From: Hybos culiciformis
Lineage: Eukaryota > Arthropoda > Insecta > Diptera > Hybotidae
Direction of reading: 5' to 3'
DNA length: 64,000 nucleotides
NCBI GenBank assembly: GCA_964007475.1
Contig: OZ023273.1
Coordinates: 88,080,841-88,144,840, forward strand
In this document: positions 48,793 to 59,657 of the stretch, piece after piece
How the letters are laid out: each line of letters opens with the position of its first letter
Numbering within the stretch: the first letter of the stretch is position 1
Position numbers and translations under genes: made by a program
Notes under the pieces: model-generated
Told to the model about the DNA's origin: nothing
Databases searched by the model: none
What the model saw: the letters and a program-made list of their open reading frames with translations, nothing else

Positions 48793-48934
48793 TGTGAGTA
48801 AAAAAGATAAAATATTTGTGAGGTAGACACGGGAAGGGGGGCAGCAGGGCGGCGGGCGGGCGGTTAGTCAGTGGGATTCGCGGTTATGTCAGTTCACCTA
48901 CATTTTGTACGGCCAACTTTCGTTTTTACTCACA
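48793..48934. mobile_element. 142-bp TA-flanked MITE with GC-rich core
   Basis: Ends TGTGAGTAAAAA and TTTTTACTCACA, TA on both sides (48791-48792, 48935-48936). The core (GGCGGCGGGCGGGCGGTTAG) matches the GC-rich block of repeat A. Confidence 0.7.
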
Positions 48935-48940
48935 TACGAT

Positions 48941-49944
48941 CAGTGGTGTTATCTAAATGTTTTATCAACCGGTACGGATTTTTCATAATTTTATAACCAA
49001 GTTTTATAATGTTATAAAAACATTTATTTTTTATATCTATAGGTCATAATCGATTGGCCTCATAAACTTAGTTTCTATCAATGGTATTTTGGAAGTTTTC
49101 ACTGACGTTCCAGGCTGAAGTTCCAGAATTTCAGTTGACCTGGGGATAGCACAAAGCTGAAATTCAATAATGTTATCAATAGTAGCTCCATACTGAACTT
49201 GAATCAATTTATTTCGATTAGGACCAGGCTGAGTTTCAACAGTTTCATTTCTGGTTCCAGTTTTACTACATTTTGATGCAGAAATGAAAAATTTTGTTGC
49301 ATCTTCATATTTTTATAAATTGCGAAATATCTAATTTTATAAAATTGAAATACATAATAATGTCTTTATGGGAATTACTACTTTACCTCTATTATTTAAT
49401 TTGTCTTAAAATACTAATATGACAAGAACTTACTTAAATTAATTTACCGTGAATACGCTTAGATTTTCGAATCAGCATCAGGAAAAATGCAAACCACATA
49501 GATCAAAATTTACCAATTTAAAAAAAAAAAAAATCAGTACTACGCTTCAGTTTAAATTTTAATTTATCTTAGTATACAAATAATTACATTTAATGTGAAT
49601 GTTGAATTCAAGTGAGACTTCGTGAATTAGAAAAATGCGATGCCTAGACAACAACCATTTGTGTATTTTGGAAAATAAACTTACAAATAAAAAACTTGAG
49701 CTTATTTCAATATTTTTTTCAAAAAATATACGACAATTTCATATTGAGAAAATATTTTAGTTTCGAAGTTATTTTCATTTTATCAGAGATAACCAACCAT
49801 TTTCATTGTATTGTCCAAAATCTTATTTAAAGTGAAATTCGGGTTATTTTTAATTAATGAAACTTGCTTTAGCAACCGGTACGGAGTTCTTACTATTTTT
49901 TAGCAACGGCCGTACCGGACCGTACCGGCTAGATAACACCACTG
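48941..49944. mobile_element. nonautonomous hAT element inside FB3
   Basis: Ends CAGTGGTGTTATCTA and TAGATAACACCACTG. Perfect 8-bp duplication CATACGAT (48933-48940, 49945-49952), which is itself part of the FB3 repeat unit. ACCGGTACGG repeats near both ends. No ORF with a known domain. Confidence 0.9.
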
Positions 49945-50925
49945 CATACGATAAATAGTGTCGTTTTAAAAATGACATTATTCATACGATCAAAAAACGA
50001 CTTTATTCATGTAAAAATAATGTCGTTTAGAAGTGATATTATTTATACAAAAAAAAAACGGCTTTATTCATATATAAATTATGACGTGCCTGAAAGCGAC
50101 ATAATTTATTTGTATGGTAGGAATAATGTCGTTTTTTCGTATAAATTATGTCCGTATAAATTATTTCGGAACCCCATATAAGGCATCTGCGCGAAAAAAA
50201 TGTGCCAACGTTTTTTTAGAATTTCTTTGTTAATTTTCGGGATAGTGGGACCCTTTTTTGCATTTAACTAGCAAATTATTATTAAAATAATTTCGCATTC
50301 TCATATTTTCAAATTTTTTTTTATTTTGAACGAGATGGGTTCGCAAATTGAACCAAGAAAAAAAAATTTTAAATTGTTAAACCAATATCCGCATTAGAAA
50401 AAATAATTAATTCCTTCTGAGCTAAAAATTCATAGAAAAACGTTTGGAAAAGTTTTAAAAACTTCAATTCGCAGTTTTCTGTAGAAAGAAATGTAGATTC
50501 CGATTGAAAAAGAGGTTTTGTTGATCGAAAATTGTCGAGTAAAGTAAAGACCTCTTTCAAACACAATCCCAATACTTCCGTCAGAAAAATTGCATCAAAA
50601 ATAGGTTGTTCATCCACAACCATTCAAAGAACAAAAAAAGTATAGTAGGCTTAAAACGTTCAAGGCGCAGAAAGTTCCTGATCGGGCCCTAACGAAATAT
50701 TCAAGCGATTAATGAGCGAAAAAAATTAAAAAAATATATAAAAAAAATTTATAGAGAAATTTAAATGTTGCTGCTGACTTTCGACAATAACCAGGTCTTG
50801 AATTTTATGTTGCATATGGTGCTGAAAAATTAAAAAATCAGCCTGAATTTGTACGTGCGTTGAAGACCAACTCCATTCGTAGTTGAGGGTTCAGTTAACA
50901 AGATTTTTAGGCGCCGTGACATTTG

Positions 50926-51945
50926 TCCGCGGGACATTTGTCCGCGATGAAATTTGTATGGAAAACTTCGCGGACAAATGTCATTTTCCAAAATGTCATT
51001 TGTCCGCGATTGTAAAATGACATTTGTCCGCCGCGGACAAATGTCCCAAAATTAGCGGACAAATGACATTTTGCAAAATGACATTTGTCCGCGATTGAAT
51101 TTTCTAACTTTAGCGGACAAATGTCATTTTGCAAAATGTCATTTGTCCGCGATTGATTTTTCGAATTTTTAGCGGACAAATGTCATTTTGCAAAATGTCA
51201 TTTGTCCGCGATTGAAATTTTTAATTTTTATCGGACAAATGTCATTTTGCAAAATGTCATTTGTCCGCGATTGATTTTTCAGTTTTTTTAGCGGACAAAT
51301 GTCATTTTGCAAAATGTCATATGTCCGCGATTGATTTTTCAATTTTGGAGATACTGCAGATTACGTGAACCACTCAGAATCGTCTGAAGCTTGGAAAAGG
51401 GAAGAGGGGTAGAGGCCCCCCAAATTCTTCATACATTTTGTATGTGCAATTTTTTTTTTTGCCCGTTTTGCCCCTTGAAGAGAGGGGGGTTGGGGCGGCG
51501 TTCGGGCGGGTGGACTGGTGGTTGGTCCCCCACCTCTCTCACGTTGTGCCGATTCTGATTGGTTCACGTCATTTGCACTGTAGTCTCAAATTTTTAGCGG
51601 ACAAATGTCATTTTGCAAAATGTCATTTGTCCGCGATTGGTTTTTTAAATTTTTAGCGGACAAAAGTCATTTTGCAAAATGTCATTTGTCCGCGATTGAT
51701 TTTTTTAATTTTTAGCGGACAAATGTCATTTTGCAAAATGTCATTTGTCCGCGATTGATTTTTCAGATTTTTAGCGGACAAATGTCATTTTGCCGCGATT
51801 AATTTTTATCGCGGACAAATTACATTTTGCAAAATGTCATTTGTCCGCGGCGGACAAAAGACATTTCGAATCGCGGACAAATGTCATTTTTATGTCCGCG
51901 ATACAAAAACAAATCGCGGACAAATGTCCCGCGGACAAATGTCCA
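50926..51945. mobile_element. foldback-like array of TTTGTCCGC repeats (FB4)
   Basis: About a dozen units of about 63 bp, each nearly a palindrome (GCGGACAAATG..CATTTTG, CAAAATG..CATTTGTCCGC). The outermost 31 bp at each end (GACATTTGTCCGCGGGACAT start) are exact inverse copies. A repeat-A copy sits in the middle. Not CRISPR: the units have no unique spacers. Confidence 0.8.
51347..51593. mobile_element. repeat A, copy 8, both ends visible
   Basis: Left end ACTGCAGATTACGTGAACCA, right end reversed ACAGTGCAAATGACGTGAAC, so repeat A has terminal inverted repeats. It interrupts one FB4 unit; an AATTTT stretch is duplicated at the junctions. Confidence 0.8.
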
Positions 51946-52354
51946 ACCCCCCAAAAAAAGCAATAGAATGGTACATCAACAATAACATTAATTTCGTACC
52001 AAAAATTTCAAACCCACAAAATTGCCCACAACTCCGGCCCATTGCGAAATATTGGGCTTTAATTAAAAATAAATTAAAATAGACAAAAAAAATAATAAAG
52101 AATTCAACTGAATTCAAAAAATCGTGGCCTGCTGCTACCAAAAACATTGAAAAAGATACAGTGAAAAGTCTAATGGAGAGCATAAAGCCAAAAGTGGCAG
52201 AAATAATTCAAAAATATTTTTTTTTAATTCCAATAAAAAGAATTGATTTTGAATAAAAAATGCTTCAAAAATAAACCTTAGATTTAAAAATATGTTGTTT
52301 TTTTTAAATTATATTGGTATTTTTTAATAGCACATTTTTTTCGCGCACATACCT

Positions 52355-52894
52355 TAGAATACAAATTTCTTCAAATTATATGAAAAAAAAAAAACAAATA
52401 AAATGAAATTAACAAAATTATATTTTTAAATTAATTTCTTGAGTTTAGCAATATTCTGAAAAAAATTTGATTTATTTTTTTATTTATACAATATTATATT
52501 AAAAAATTGTAATTCAAAATTTTCATTGAAAATCATAAGGCAAAAAAACAAATATTTAAAGCACAATCATTTTTTAGAAGAGGTATTAATTTCTTGATAA
52601 AAAACAAAAAAAGGATTACTATAAGATGGTTGTATTTTTTAAGTGGTACTTTGCATTAATTGAAATATATGTACCTATATAAAAAAAAAATTCATAAATT
52701 TATGAGCTCGTAAAGCTTTTTTTTTTTTATTCTACTTAAAACATATTTCACACCAGAATATATTACGAAACTATGAAGATTTTATTTTTTTCTTCATAAA
52801 ACAGGCAAAGTTTTGAATAAATTTTGTCACAAAAATTATGCTTTTTTTTATTTAAAATTTTTTTCGTTATACTAATTTTAATTTATTCGTTTAA
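52355..52894. other. AT-rich noncoding stretch
   Basis: Nothing recognised. Confidence 0.5.
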
Positions 52895-53710
52895 ATCAGC
52901 GAAACCCAAATTAGAACTAATTTAGAGCATATAGAAAATATCACACCAACCCAATTTTTATTTAAAAAACATTCACTGTAAAAAAATTATTTCTAAAGAC
53001 AATATTAAGAAAACTAAATTGTGTGTTCTATGTTTTTTGAATAAAATTACGTTTTATTTTTCAGTTTTAATTCAATCCTAAAATAATAATTGATTAGGTT
53101 ATTTCTTTTAATTTTTATTTAATTAGGTATTTCTTATTATTTTTTTTAGTTTTGTTCAGCTCCAATTTTTTTTTCGATAATTTTGTCAATGTTTATTTCA
53201 AAACCTGTCGTTGATATCTTTTGTTTTACTTAATAGAGAAATTTGTATGAGCCAGAAAGGGATAGAGATATAAAATTAAGGATAAATGATTGAAGAAAAA
53301 ATCTTGATTTAAAAATTTATTCAAATTTGACCCTTTCATAAAAACTCAACGGTCAATTGATTTAAATCGTACTCTAACAATATTTTATATAAAAAGTGAT
53401 TCCTTCGGGATTTTAAAAAATTAAAATAAAATTGTATAAAAGACCCTCCAGTCTAAAAGAGTAAGAAATATAAAGTTTGTATTTTTAACAGTGTATTTAA
53501 AAAAACTAGAAATAAAAAGGAAAAAAAAAATTTTTTTTTTTTTTGTGAATCAAAGTGAGCTTACGAAATAATGAAATGAGTATACGATTTTATATGCGAG
53601 CATACGATTTTTTTTTTTCATTGAAAATGATTACACATTTTTTTATTCCTATGCATTTGAGTATAAAAAAAAAAATTTTGCTCGCGAGCATAGGCTTGGG
53701 CATCAGTGGT
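52895..53710. mobile_element. TTAA-flanked nonautonomous DNA element, copy 2
   Basis: 816 bp, close to 2983-3819 over its whole length apart from small indels. TTAA at 52891-52894 and 53711-53714. Independent insertion of the same family. Confidence 0.88.
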
Positions 53711-54333
53711 TTAAATTATGATATTATTTAATACTTGGTTTAAAAAAATTATCTTTGTATTATACTATTATAGCCTTAAAGAGCAAATGATGTTGATAAA
53801 GTTTTTTTCTTATTAAAATATATTAAAGAAATAAAAGTAATAATAACTACTCCCTAAAACAAAATTGGCTAGAATCCCTAGTAATTTTCTAGTCACAAGC
53901 TTTTAGCTGCAAAATTCAATTATTGAAAATAGTTTTTTTTAGTTTAAAAAGCTAGTTCATGTAAAAATCCAGTTCTCAAAAGCTAGATTTCTAACGTAAA
54001 AAATTTACAAATTATTTATCGAAAATATAATCTATCTCAAATCATTGATATCCCCAGTTATTTTGGTGAACTAGATTTTACAATAATGGTAATTTAAATC
54101 TAGAATATTATTTTAAAGTAGTTTTAGGAAAATTTCAAGATTTATTAGTGATACTAGATTTCAGTTTAATTGGTTTCTCCTTGTTAGTTTTCAATTATTG
54201 GTACTAGATTTCAGTTTGATTAGTTAAGTTTAATAATTTTTGATCAATCGTAAATTAACGAAAGCACTAGCCTTGGTGTCTAGTATACCATTAGGAACCA
54301 AGTTCGGTATTATAAACAAAATTTTGGAAGCTA
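53711..54333. other. noncoding stretch
   Basis: Scattered TAGATTTCAGTTTRATT repeats (54150-54230), no gene. Confidence 0.5.
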
Positions 54334-55348
54334 CACTCTTAGAAAAGTCCAACGTGCTGGAACTCCGAAGGATAGAGTTATTAATATATAACTCCTTTTT
54401 TAGAGCAACTGAATAACATTTCGATGAAGTAAAACTTTTGAAACTTTGCTCAGAAGTTTAATTTAACTATTGAATTATTTTCGAAGTTCCAGGAGTATAA
54501 TTTTCTTTTTTTGAAATAGAGTAATGTTTTCGGAGTTTTATTTTTTAAGTAAAGCTGAAATTTCGATATTGAACTCCGTACAAAGTTTTTTTCAAATCTT
54601 GTTAGAAGTTAAGTTAACTACTTTCGGAGTTACAGTAATATATTACCGTAATTATTTTTTGTTTTTTTTATTAAGTTGAAATTTTGATATTGGACTCCGT
54701 ACAAAGTTTTTTTCAAATCTTGTTAGAAGTTAAGTTAACTACTTTCGGAGTTACAGTAATATATTACCGTAATTAATTTTTGTTTTTTTTTTTTGTTTTT
54801 TTTATTAAGTTGAAATTTTGATATTGAACTCCGTACAAAGTTTTTACAAAATTCTGTTGGAAGTTAAGTTAACTTTTTTCGGAGTCCTTAGCATTGCAAA
54901 TGGCCGAAATAACAAATTTATATTTTCTATTTTATATACTTTTTAAATTTCAACACCGTAGCTGAGTGGGAGTGTTGGCGGATTGCAATGCTAAGGACGC
55001 AGGTTCGAATCCCAAAGAAATAAAACAAATAAAATTATAGATTTAATAAAAATAATAAAAAAGTTCTAATAAATAAAAAAAATATAAAAATTTAAATTAA
55101 ATAAAAAAATTAAATTTTATTTTCTTTTGTAAATATTATATATAAAACAGGGTTCAATATGAACTAGAAATAGGAATAAAATCAAACTCCTCAAGGTAGT
55201 TTATTAAACTTTTAAACGGTGTTTCAATTTAGCTAAGAAAAAGAGTAAATAATTCACTATTTATAATTAAAAATAAATAACTCAGACAGATGATGGACTC
55301 TATTGAACTCCGTTTCGGAGTTCCATAAAGACCGTTTTTCTAACAGTG
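54334..55348. mobile_element. TA-flanked TIR element with triplicated interior
   Basis: Ends CACTCTTAGAAAA and, reversed, CACTGTTAGAAAA, TA on both sides (54332-54333, 55349-55350). The interior has three copies of a 121-134 bp unit starting at about 54571, 54692 and 54826 (AACTCCGTACAAAG). GGAGTT/AACTCC motifs recur at both ends. No ORF. Confidence 0.75.
54951..55013 (+). pseudogene. tRNA-like sequence (SINE head)
   Basis: A-box TAGCTGAGTGG (54959-54969) and perfect B-box GGTTCGAATCC (55002-55012). The acceptor stem does not pair. Similar to 24818-24892, so a SINE-like repeat is likely. Confidence 0.55.
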
Positions 55349-55425
55349 TAGATTTTAAACTATCTCCTAGTGGCTACAAATCTAGTTGCTTATTTTAGTT
55401 TTATGTACCAATTTTGGTTTACAGA

Positions 55426-56442
55426 CATAGGCGCCCGCAGGATTTTTTCTAGGGGGGGGCAAGAAAATTTTTTTAAAAAGCTTATAAATATGTTTTTCTT
55501 CAACGATGAAAATAAAAAAAATGTGTTGAAAGAATTAAGTTACATCTATCTTATATGAATCTTTTCTTTTTAAAAGTAAAAAATAACAAACATAAATTAG
55601 CATTTTTAATAAACGAATTCACTTGCTGGATTAGATAATAAAAAACAAATAAAAAATAAATAATATGTAATACATATATAAAGAAAAAAAAACCAGATAC
55701 CTTCCGTCTTCCGAATCGTTCCAAAACTTTCAGTAACTCGCCAATTAGAAGAAAAACAAAACCAACCAAGATATTTTAGACGTAGTTCATGCACGTATGC
55801 GACATAAAAAAGACACATTATATGAAACTTTATGAGGCGTATTATACTCAAACACGTAAATTGAACTTCTCCGGCGTAAAAGTTAAAAAAATAATCTTTT
55901 ATATTTATACACCATAGATATTTCTACACCATAAATATTAAGAAATGCAATTGCTTTATTTTTTTGTAACTGAACAGTTATTTTTTTATTGTAACTGAAC
56001 GATGATTTTCTTTTTTACGTCGCGTGGCGTAGATTCGTAAACTCGCGTGAACTACTTCGACAATGTCTCTATCATAAAAGTAACCAGAAAAGGAATTCTT
56101 TTTTCATAAATGTGTTGCTCTTGACTAAGCGAAATATGAAAAAGGAATATCTGGAATTCCGTGCATTTAGAAATTCCAAAATTTATAAATATTTTTGTAT
56201 TTTTACCCGTGACTCAAAAATCGAAAAATATGAAAAAAAAATTGAATAATTTATTAAAACAATTTAAATACTGCATGACATAAAAATCTGAAAAAATTAA
56301 AATTTAAAATTTCTAATTTAAATGTTCTCAAAATTTCTTAGCGCATTAAAAAAGTTAAATTTAAGGGCAAGCGTTCTTATAAAAAAGTTATTGTGCGAGA
56401 TAATAAGTTTTTTTTTCCGTTCCCCCCTTCCGGGCGCCTATG
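55426..56442. mobile_element. hAT-type nonautonomous element
   Basis: Ends CATAGGCGCCCG inverted at both sides, with a perfect 8-bp duplication TTTACAGA (55418-55425, 56443-56450). 1017 bp; interior open frames on the minus strand have no known domain. Confidence 0.88.
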
Positions 56443-56450
56443 TTTACAGA

Positions 56451-57215
56451 GTATAGACCCAAGCAACAAAATTACCAAATTTTTGGTTAGGGAAAGATTA
56501 AATCACTAAGAGAGTTATTTTGAGGAAAAAATTACCTAAAATATCCTCGCAAACATAATTTGATAATAAAGATATTTTTAACGGTAAATACAACCTCAAA
56601 ATCACTTTAAAATTAAACAAATAGTTAATACCACTGTAACATCAAATTGCATTGAATTGTTACTAAATTGAATTTGTTTATATTATCACCATAAAGTTGA
56701 ATTTCGTGATAATTCATTATTTTGGAAATTTTCTATCCAAAGTCCCAACATATTTTTTGTTTTTTGTCACCTTAATGCTCATTTATAAACTAATAAGTTA
56801 AAATCACTGCAATATCAAATTTACTAAAAAGTTATTAAATTCAATTTATTTTCATTATCACCATAAAGTTAAATTTGGTGATTATTTACAATTTTGAAAA
56901 TTTTTCAATTAAAGATATATCATAAATTTTTTTTAATCACCTATAAGTGATTTTTTCCACTTCTAATATATTTTGATAATAAACGATTTATTTGTCAAAA
57001 AAAAATTCGAAAATTTTTAAAATATAGTTGAAAATAATAAAAATTAAAAATAAATTAAAAAAAGTTAAAAAAAAAAAATAATTATTTCTTTATTGTGCTT
57101 TATTAAAACAGAAAATTATTTTTAGAAAATAAAATTTTTAAATAAAATATTTAATTTAAATAAAAAATTTTATTTAAATAAAAAATTTTTTAAATATTAA
57201 AATAAAATATTTAAA
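56451..57215. other. AT-rich noncoding stretch
   Basis: Two copies of a segment with AATCACTG..ATATCAAATT and TTTATATTATCACCATAAAG are spaced about 180 bp. It may contain the left end of the following transposon, which I could not place. Confidence 0.4.
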
Positions 57216-57275
57216 AAGTTCCATTAAAATGGATTTAAAAAAAAATATCGCCACACTTCTACATATTATCGGCAT

Positions 57276-59155
57276 GTGAAAAAAATTGTTGAATCCAGCT
57301 CGAAAAATAATGATATTAAAATAAGCCAAACTGAACTTGAAACTGTCCCTGAATCTAAATCTACGCAAATAATTTTCAAAAGCTACAAAAAGCTAACTTT
57401 AGCTCAAAAATTAACAAAATTTTGCTTAAAAAATAACATTTGTCATCAAGCAGCGAATGATTTATTAAACATCTTGAGAGAAGATACCTTCGATAATTGC
57501 CAAAAGATAGCAGAACTTTACTTAATACGCCAAAATATCCGGCAAATATTTCTGTCATGGGAAATAGATTATTTTGGTATAATGGCGTCTATCAAGCTTT
57601 AAAAAATTTAAATTTTGATGGTAGTTCCTGTTTGGAAGTTTCCATCAACATTGATGGCTTACCACCATTCGTAGGAAGCAAGACAGAATTTTAGCCAATT
57701 TTATTAAATATCATTAACTTCCATTATAAACCAAGAGTTGTAGCTGTTTTCTGTGGAAAATCCAAACCCCGTTTAGATCCGTTTTTAAATAATTTTGTTG
57801 ACGAAATGAACGATATTATGAAAAATGGTCTAATTATTAACACCAAAAAATTTACAATCAAGCTTAAGTATTTTATATGTCATACACCAGCAAGATGTTA
57901 TATTCTAGGTCAGATAGTTTGATTTTTTTTAGTTTGATTTTGTTTTGATACAAAATATTTTTTAGGTGTTGTAAATTTCAATGCTTACAATAGTTGCTTA
58001 AAGTGTGATGTAGAAGGAGAGTTTAACCATGACAAAAGAGTTATGAGTTTTTGGAAAGGCAGAGGCAACAAAAGACCTAATGTAGTTTTTCGTAGTGGCG
58101 AGGATACCAAACATCAAAAATTTCAGTCGCCCTTGATAAAATTATCAATTAATATGATCGACGATATAATAGTTTCAGATTCGTTACATCTCATAGATTT
58201 AGGTAAGTATACTTATTGTCAAAATGAATAAATATTATATATAAATATGTTTAAATTCTTGTATATTTTAGGCCTAACTCGAAAGCTTATATCTGGAAGA
58301 ATGGACCGTTTTATAAAGATAAGATCCCTCTTCAAAAAGTAGGCAAAATTTCTGAGCTTCTTGTTAACTGCAACAAACAAAGACCATCAGAATTCCACAG
58401 AGCTATAAGAGGCCTAAATGAATTGAAATTTTGGAAAGGTACTGAATTTCATATGTTTTTGTTCTACGTGGGTCCAGTTATTATGAAAGATTTTTTACCA
58501 CCAGCTGAATATAAAAATTTCATGACGTTAACCTGTGCGATTACGATTCTTTCATCAAATACCTACCTAAAGTATATTGATTTAGCTGACGTTCTTATTA
58601 AAGAATTTGTTAGCAAATTTGGTAGTTTGTATGGAAACTGGAGAATAAGCAGTAATGTACATAATTTACTTCACGTTGTTGATGAAGTTAAAAAATTCGG
58701 AATTTTGCCAAATTTAAGTTCATATTGTTTTGAGAATTTTTTATTTCAAATAAAAAAAATGTTGAGAACTGGTCATGCTCCTCTATCTCAAATTGTTAAT
58801 AGAACAATTGAGCTAAAATACCTAGAGGATCTAGAGAATTCACCTAAAGTGAATAAAATTTTTTTAACCCACCAAATAACAACAAATTCAAAATACTTCA
58901 GTAAAATAAATATTGGAAACAACTTTATTTTAGAAAACAATTCAAAAAATAAGTGGTTTTTAACAAATTGTAACGCAATAATTGAAATGCAATATGCCAC
59001 ATATTGTGACACCGAAATAGTAATTATCGGATCTGAATTAAAAAATAAATCAAATATCTTCACACTACCAATAGATATCTTCTTCAAATTTAAACATTTA
59101 CCAATCAGATGAAGCAGAGTCTGTAGAAAGCAATGCATACAAGCTTAAAGAAGTT
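57276..59155 (+). pseudogene. CACTA-like transposase gene, three exons, damaged
   Basis: A transposase-type protein common in arthropod genomes and likely related to CACTA (En/Spm) Tnp2. Exon 1 (to 57908) has LPKDSRTLLNTPKY, NIDGLPPFVGSKTEF and CGKSKPRLDPFLNNFVDEMN. Exon 2 (57966-58202) has CLKCDVEG and DSLHLIDLG. Exon 3 (from 58272) has PSEFHRAIRGLNELKFWKG, FLFYVGPVIMKDFLP and a long tail. Introns have GTCAG..TTTTTTAG and GTAAGT..ATTTTAG ends with matching phase. Lesions: a frameshift near 57490, a TAG at 57692-57694 where Trp is usual, a frameshift near 58288 and one near 59105. A CDTPAR-like motif is CHTPAR here. Family placement is from motif memory. Confidence 0.7.
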
Positions 59156-59657
59156 AAATGTAAACTTTTTGTTTTACCCTAGAGCTACAGCACCATATTT
59201 TTGCCAATAGTCCATACATTAGATTGGAAAGAGAACAAATACACATACACAAACTAACTAAATAGAAATATTTATTAAATTCAAAAATAAATAATTTTAT
59301 TTATTTATATTATAAAAAAACAAAATCATAAACATTTTATTCCTTTCAATAAAATAGTATTAGTAATAATAAAAATGTAATAAATCACAATATTAATTAA
59401 TAATATAAAAAAATAAATGAGCTTCATTGCACAAATAAAAAAAAAATGTATAAAGATTCCAATAATATTTTATAATAAAGCTAAAAATGAAAACTTTGCA
59501 TCCATTTAATTCTTTTTTTTTTTAATAGCTAATGTTAAATATGAATCATAACTCATTTTTGTAAAGGTTGTTTCTATTCCATTAATTTTTATTTTCCTCT
59601 ACCAGATTTTCGTGCCGAGCACTAAAATGTAAAAAAAAAAATAAATTAAATTTCAAA
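59156..59657. other. AT-rich spacer between convergent genes
   Basis: It should hold the 3' ends of both genes; nothing else seen. Confidence 0.5.

Larger units (their letters stand above)
48541..50176. mobile_element. foldback-like element with ATAATGTCGTTTT repeats (FB3)
   Basis: Ends with inverted CCGAAATAATTTATACGGAC and several inverted copies of AACGACATTATTTAT / ATAAATAATGTCGTT on both sides (48560-48790, 49945-50170). Two further insertions lie in the middle. Its right end touches the TA of the mariner at 50181. Confidence 0.75.
50600..52210 (+). pseudogene. mariner-type transposase, split by FB4
   Basis: Upstream of FB4 the plus strand holds RLKTFKAQKVPDRALTKY (near 50650) and a damaged ADFRQ..GLEFYVAYG segment (near 50775), which fit the part before and around the first catalytic Asp of this mariner group. 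Downstream, 51960-52210 reads NINFVPKISNPQNCPQLRP, then AKYWALIKNKLK and a SWPAATKNIEKDTVKSLM tail, the C-terminal end. The second Asp region is missing, lost around the FB4 insertion. Several stops are present; it is non-functional. Assigned from motif flavour, not alignment. Confidence 0.7.
50181..52354 (+). mobile_element. mariner-like element interrupted by FB4
   Basis: Ends AGGCATCTGCGCGAAAAAAA and, reversed, AGGTATGTGCGCGAAAAAAA, flanked by TA (50179-50180, 52355-52356). Transposase relics lie on both sides of the FB4 array. Confidence 0.85.

Noticed and set aside
50926..51945. CRISPR-like array
   Set aside because: Repeats have no unique spacers, units are palindromic and the region is clearly eukaryotic.
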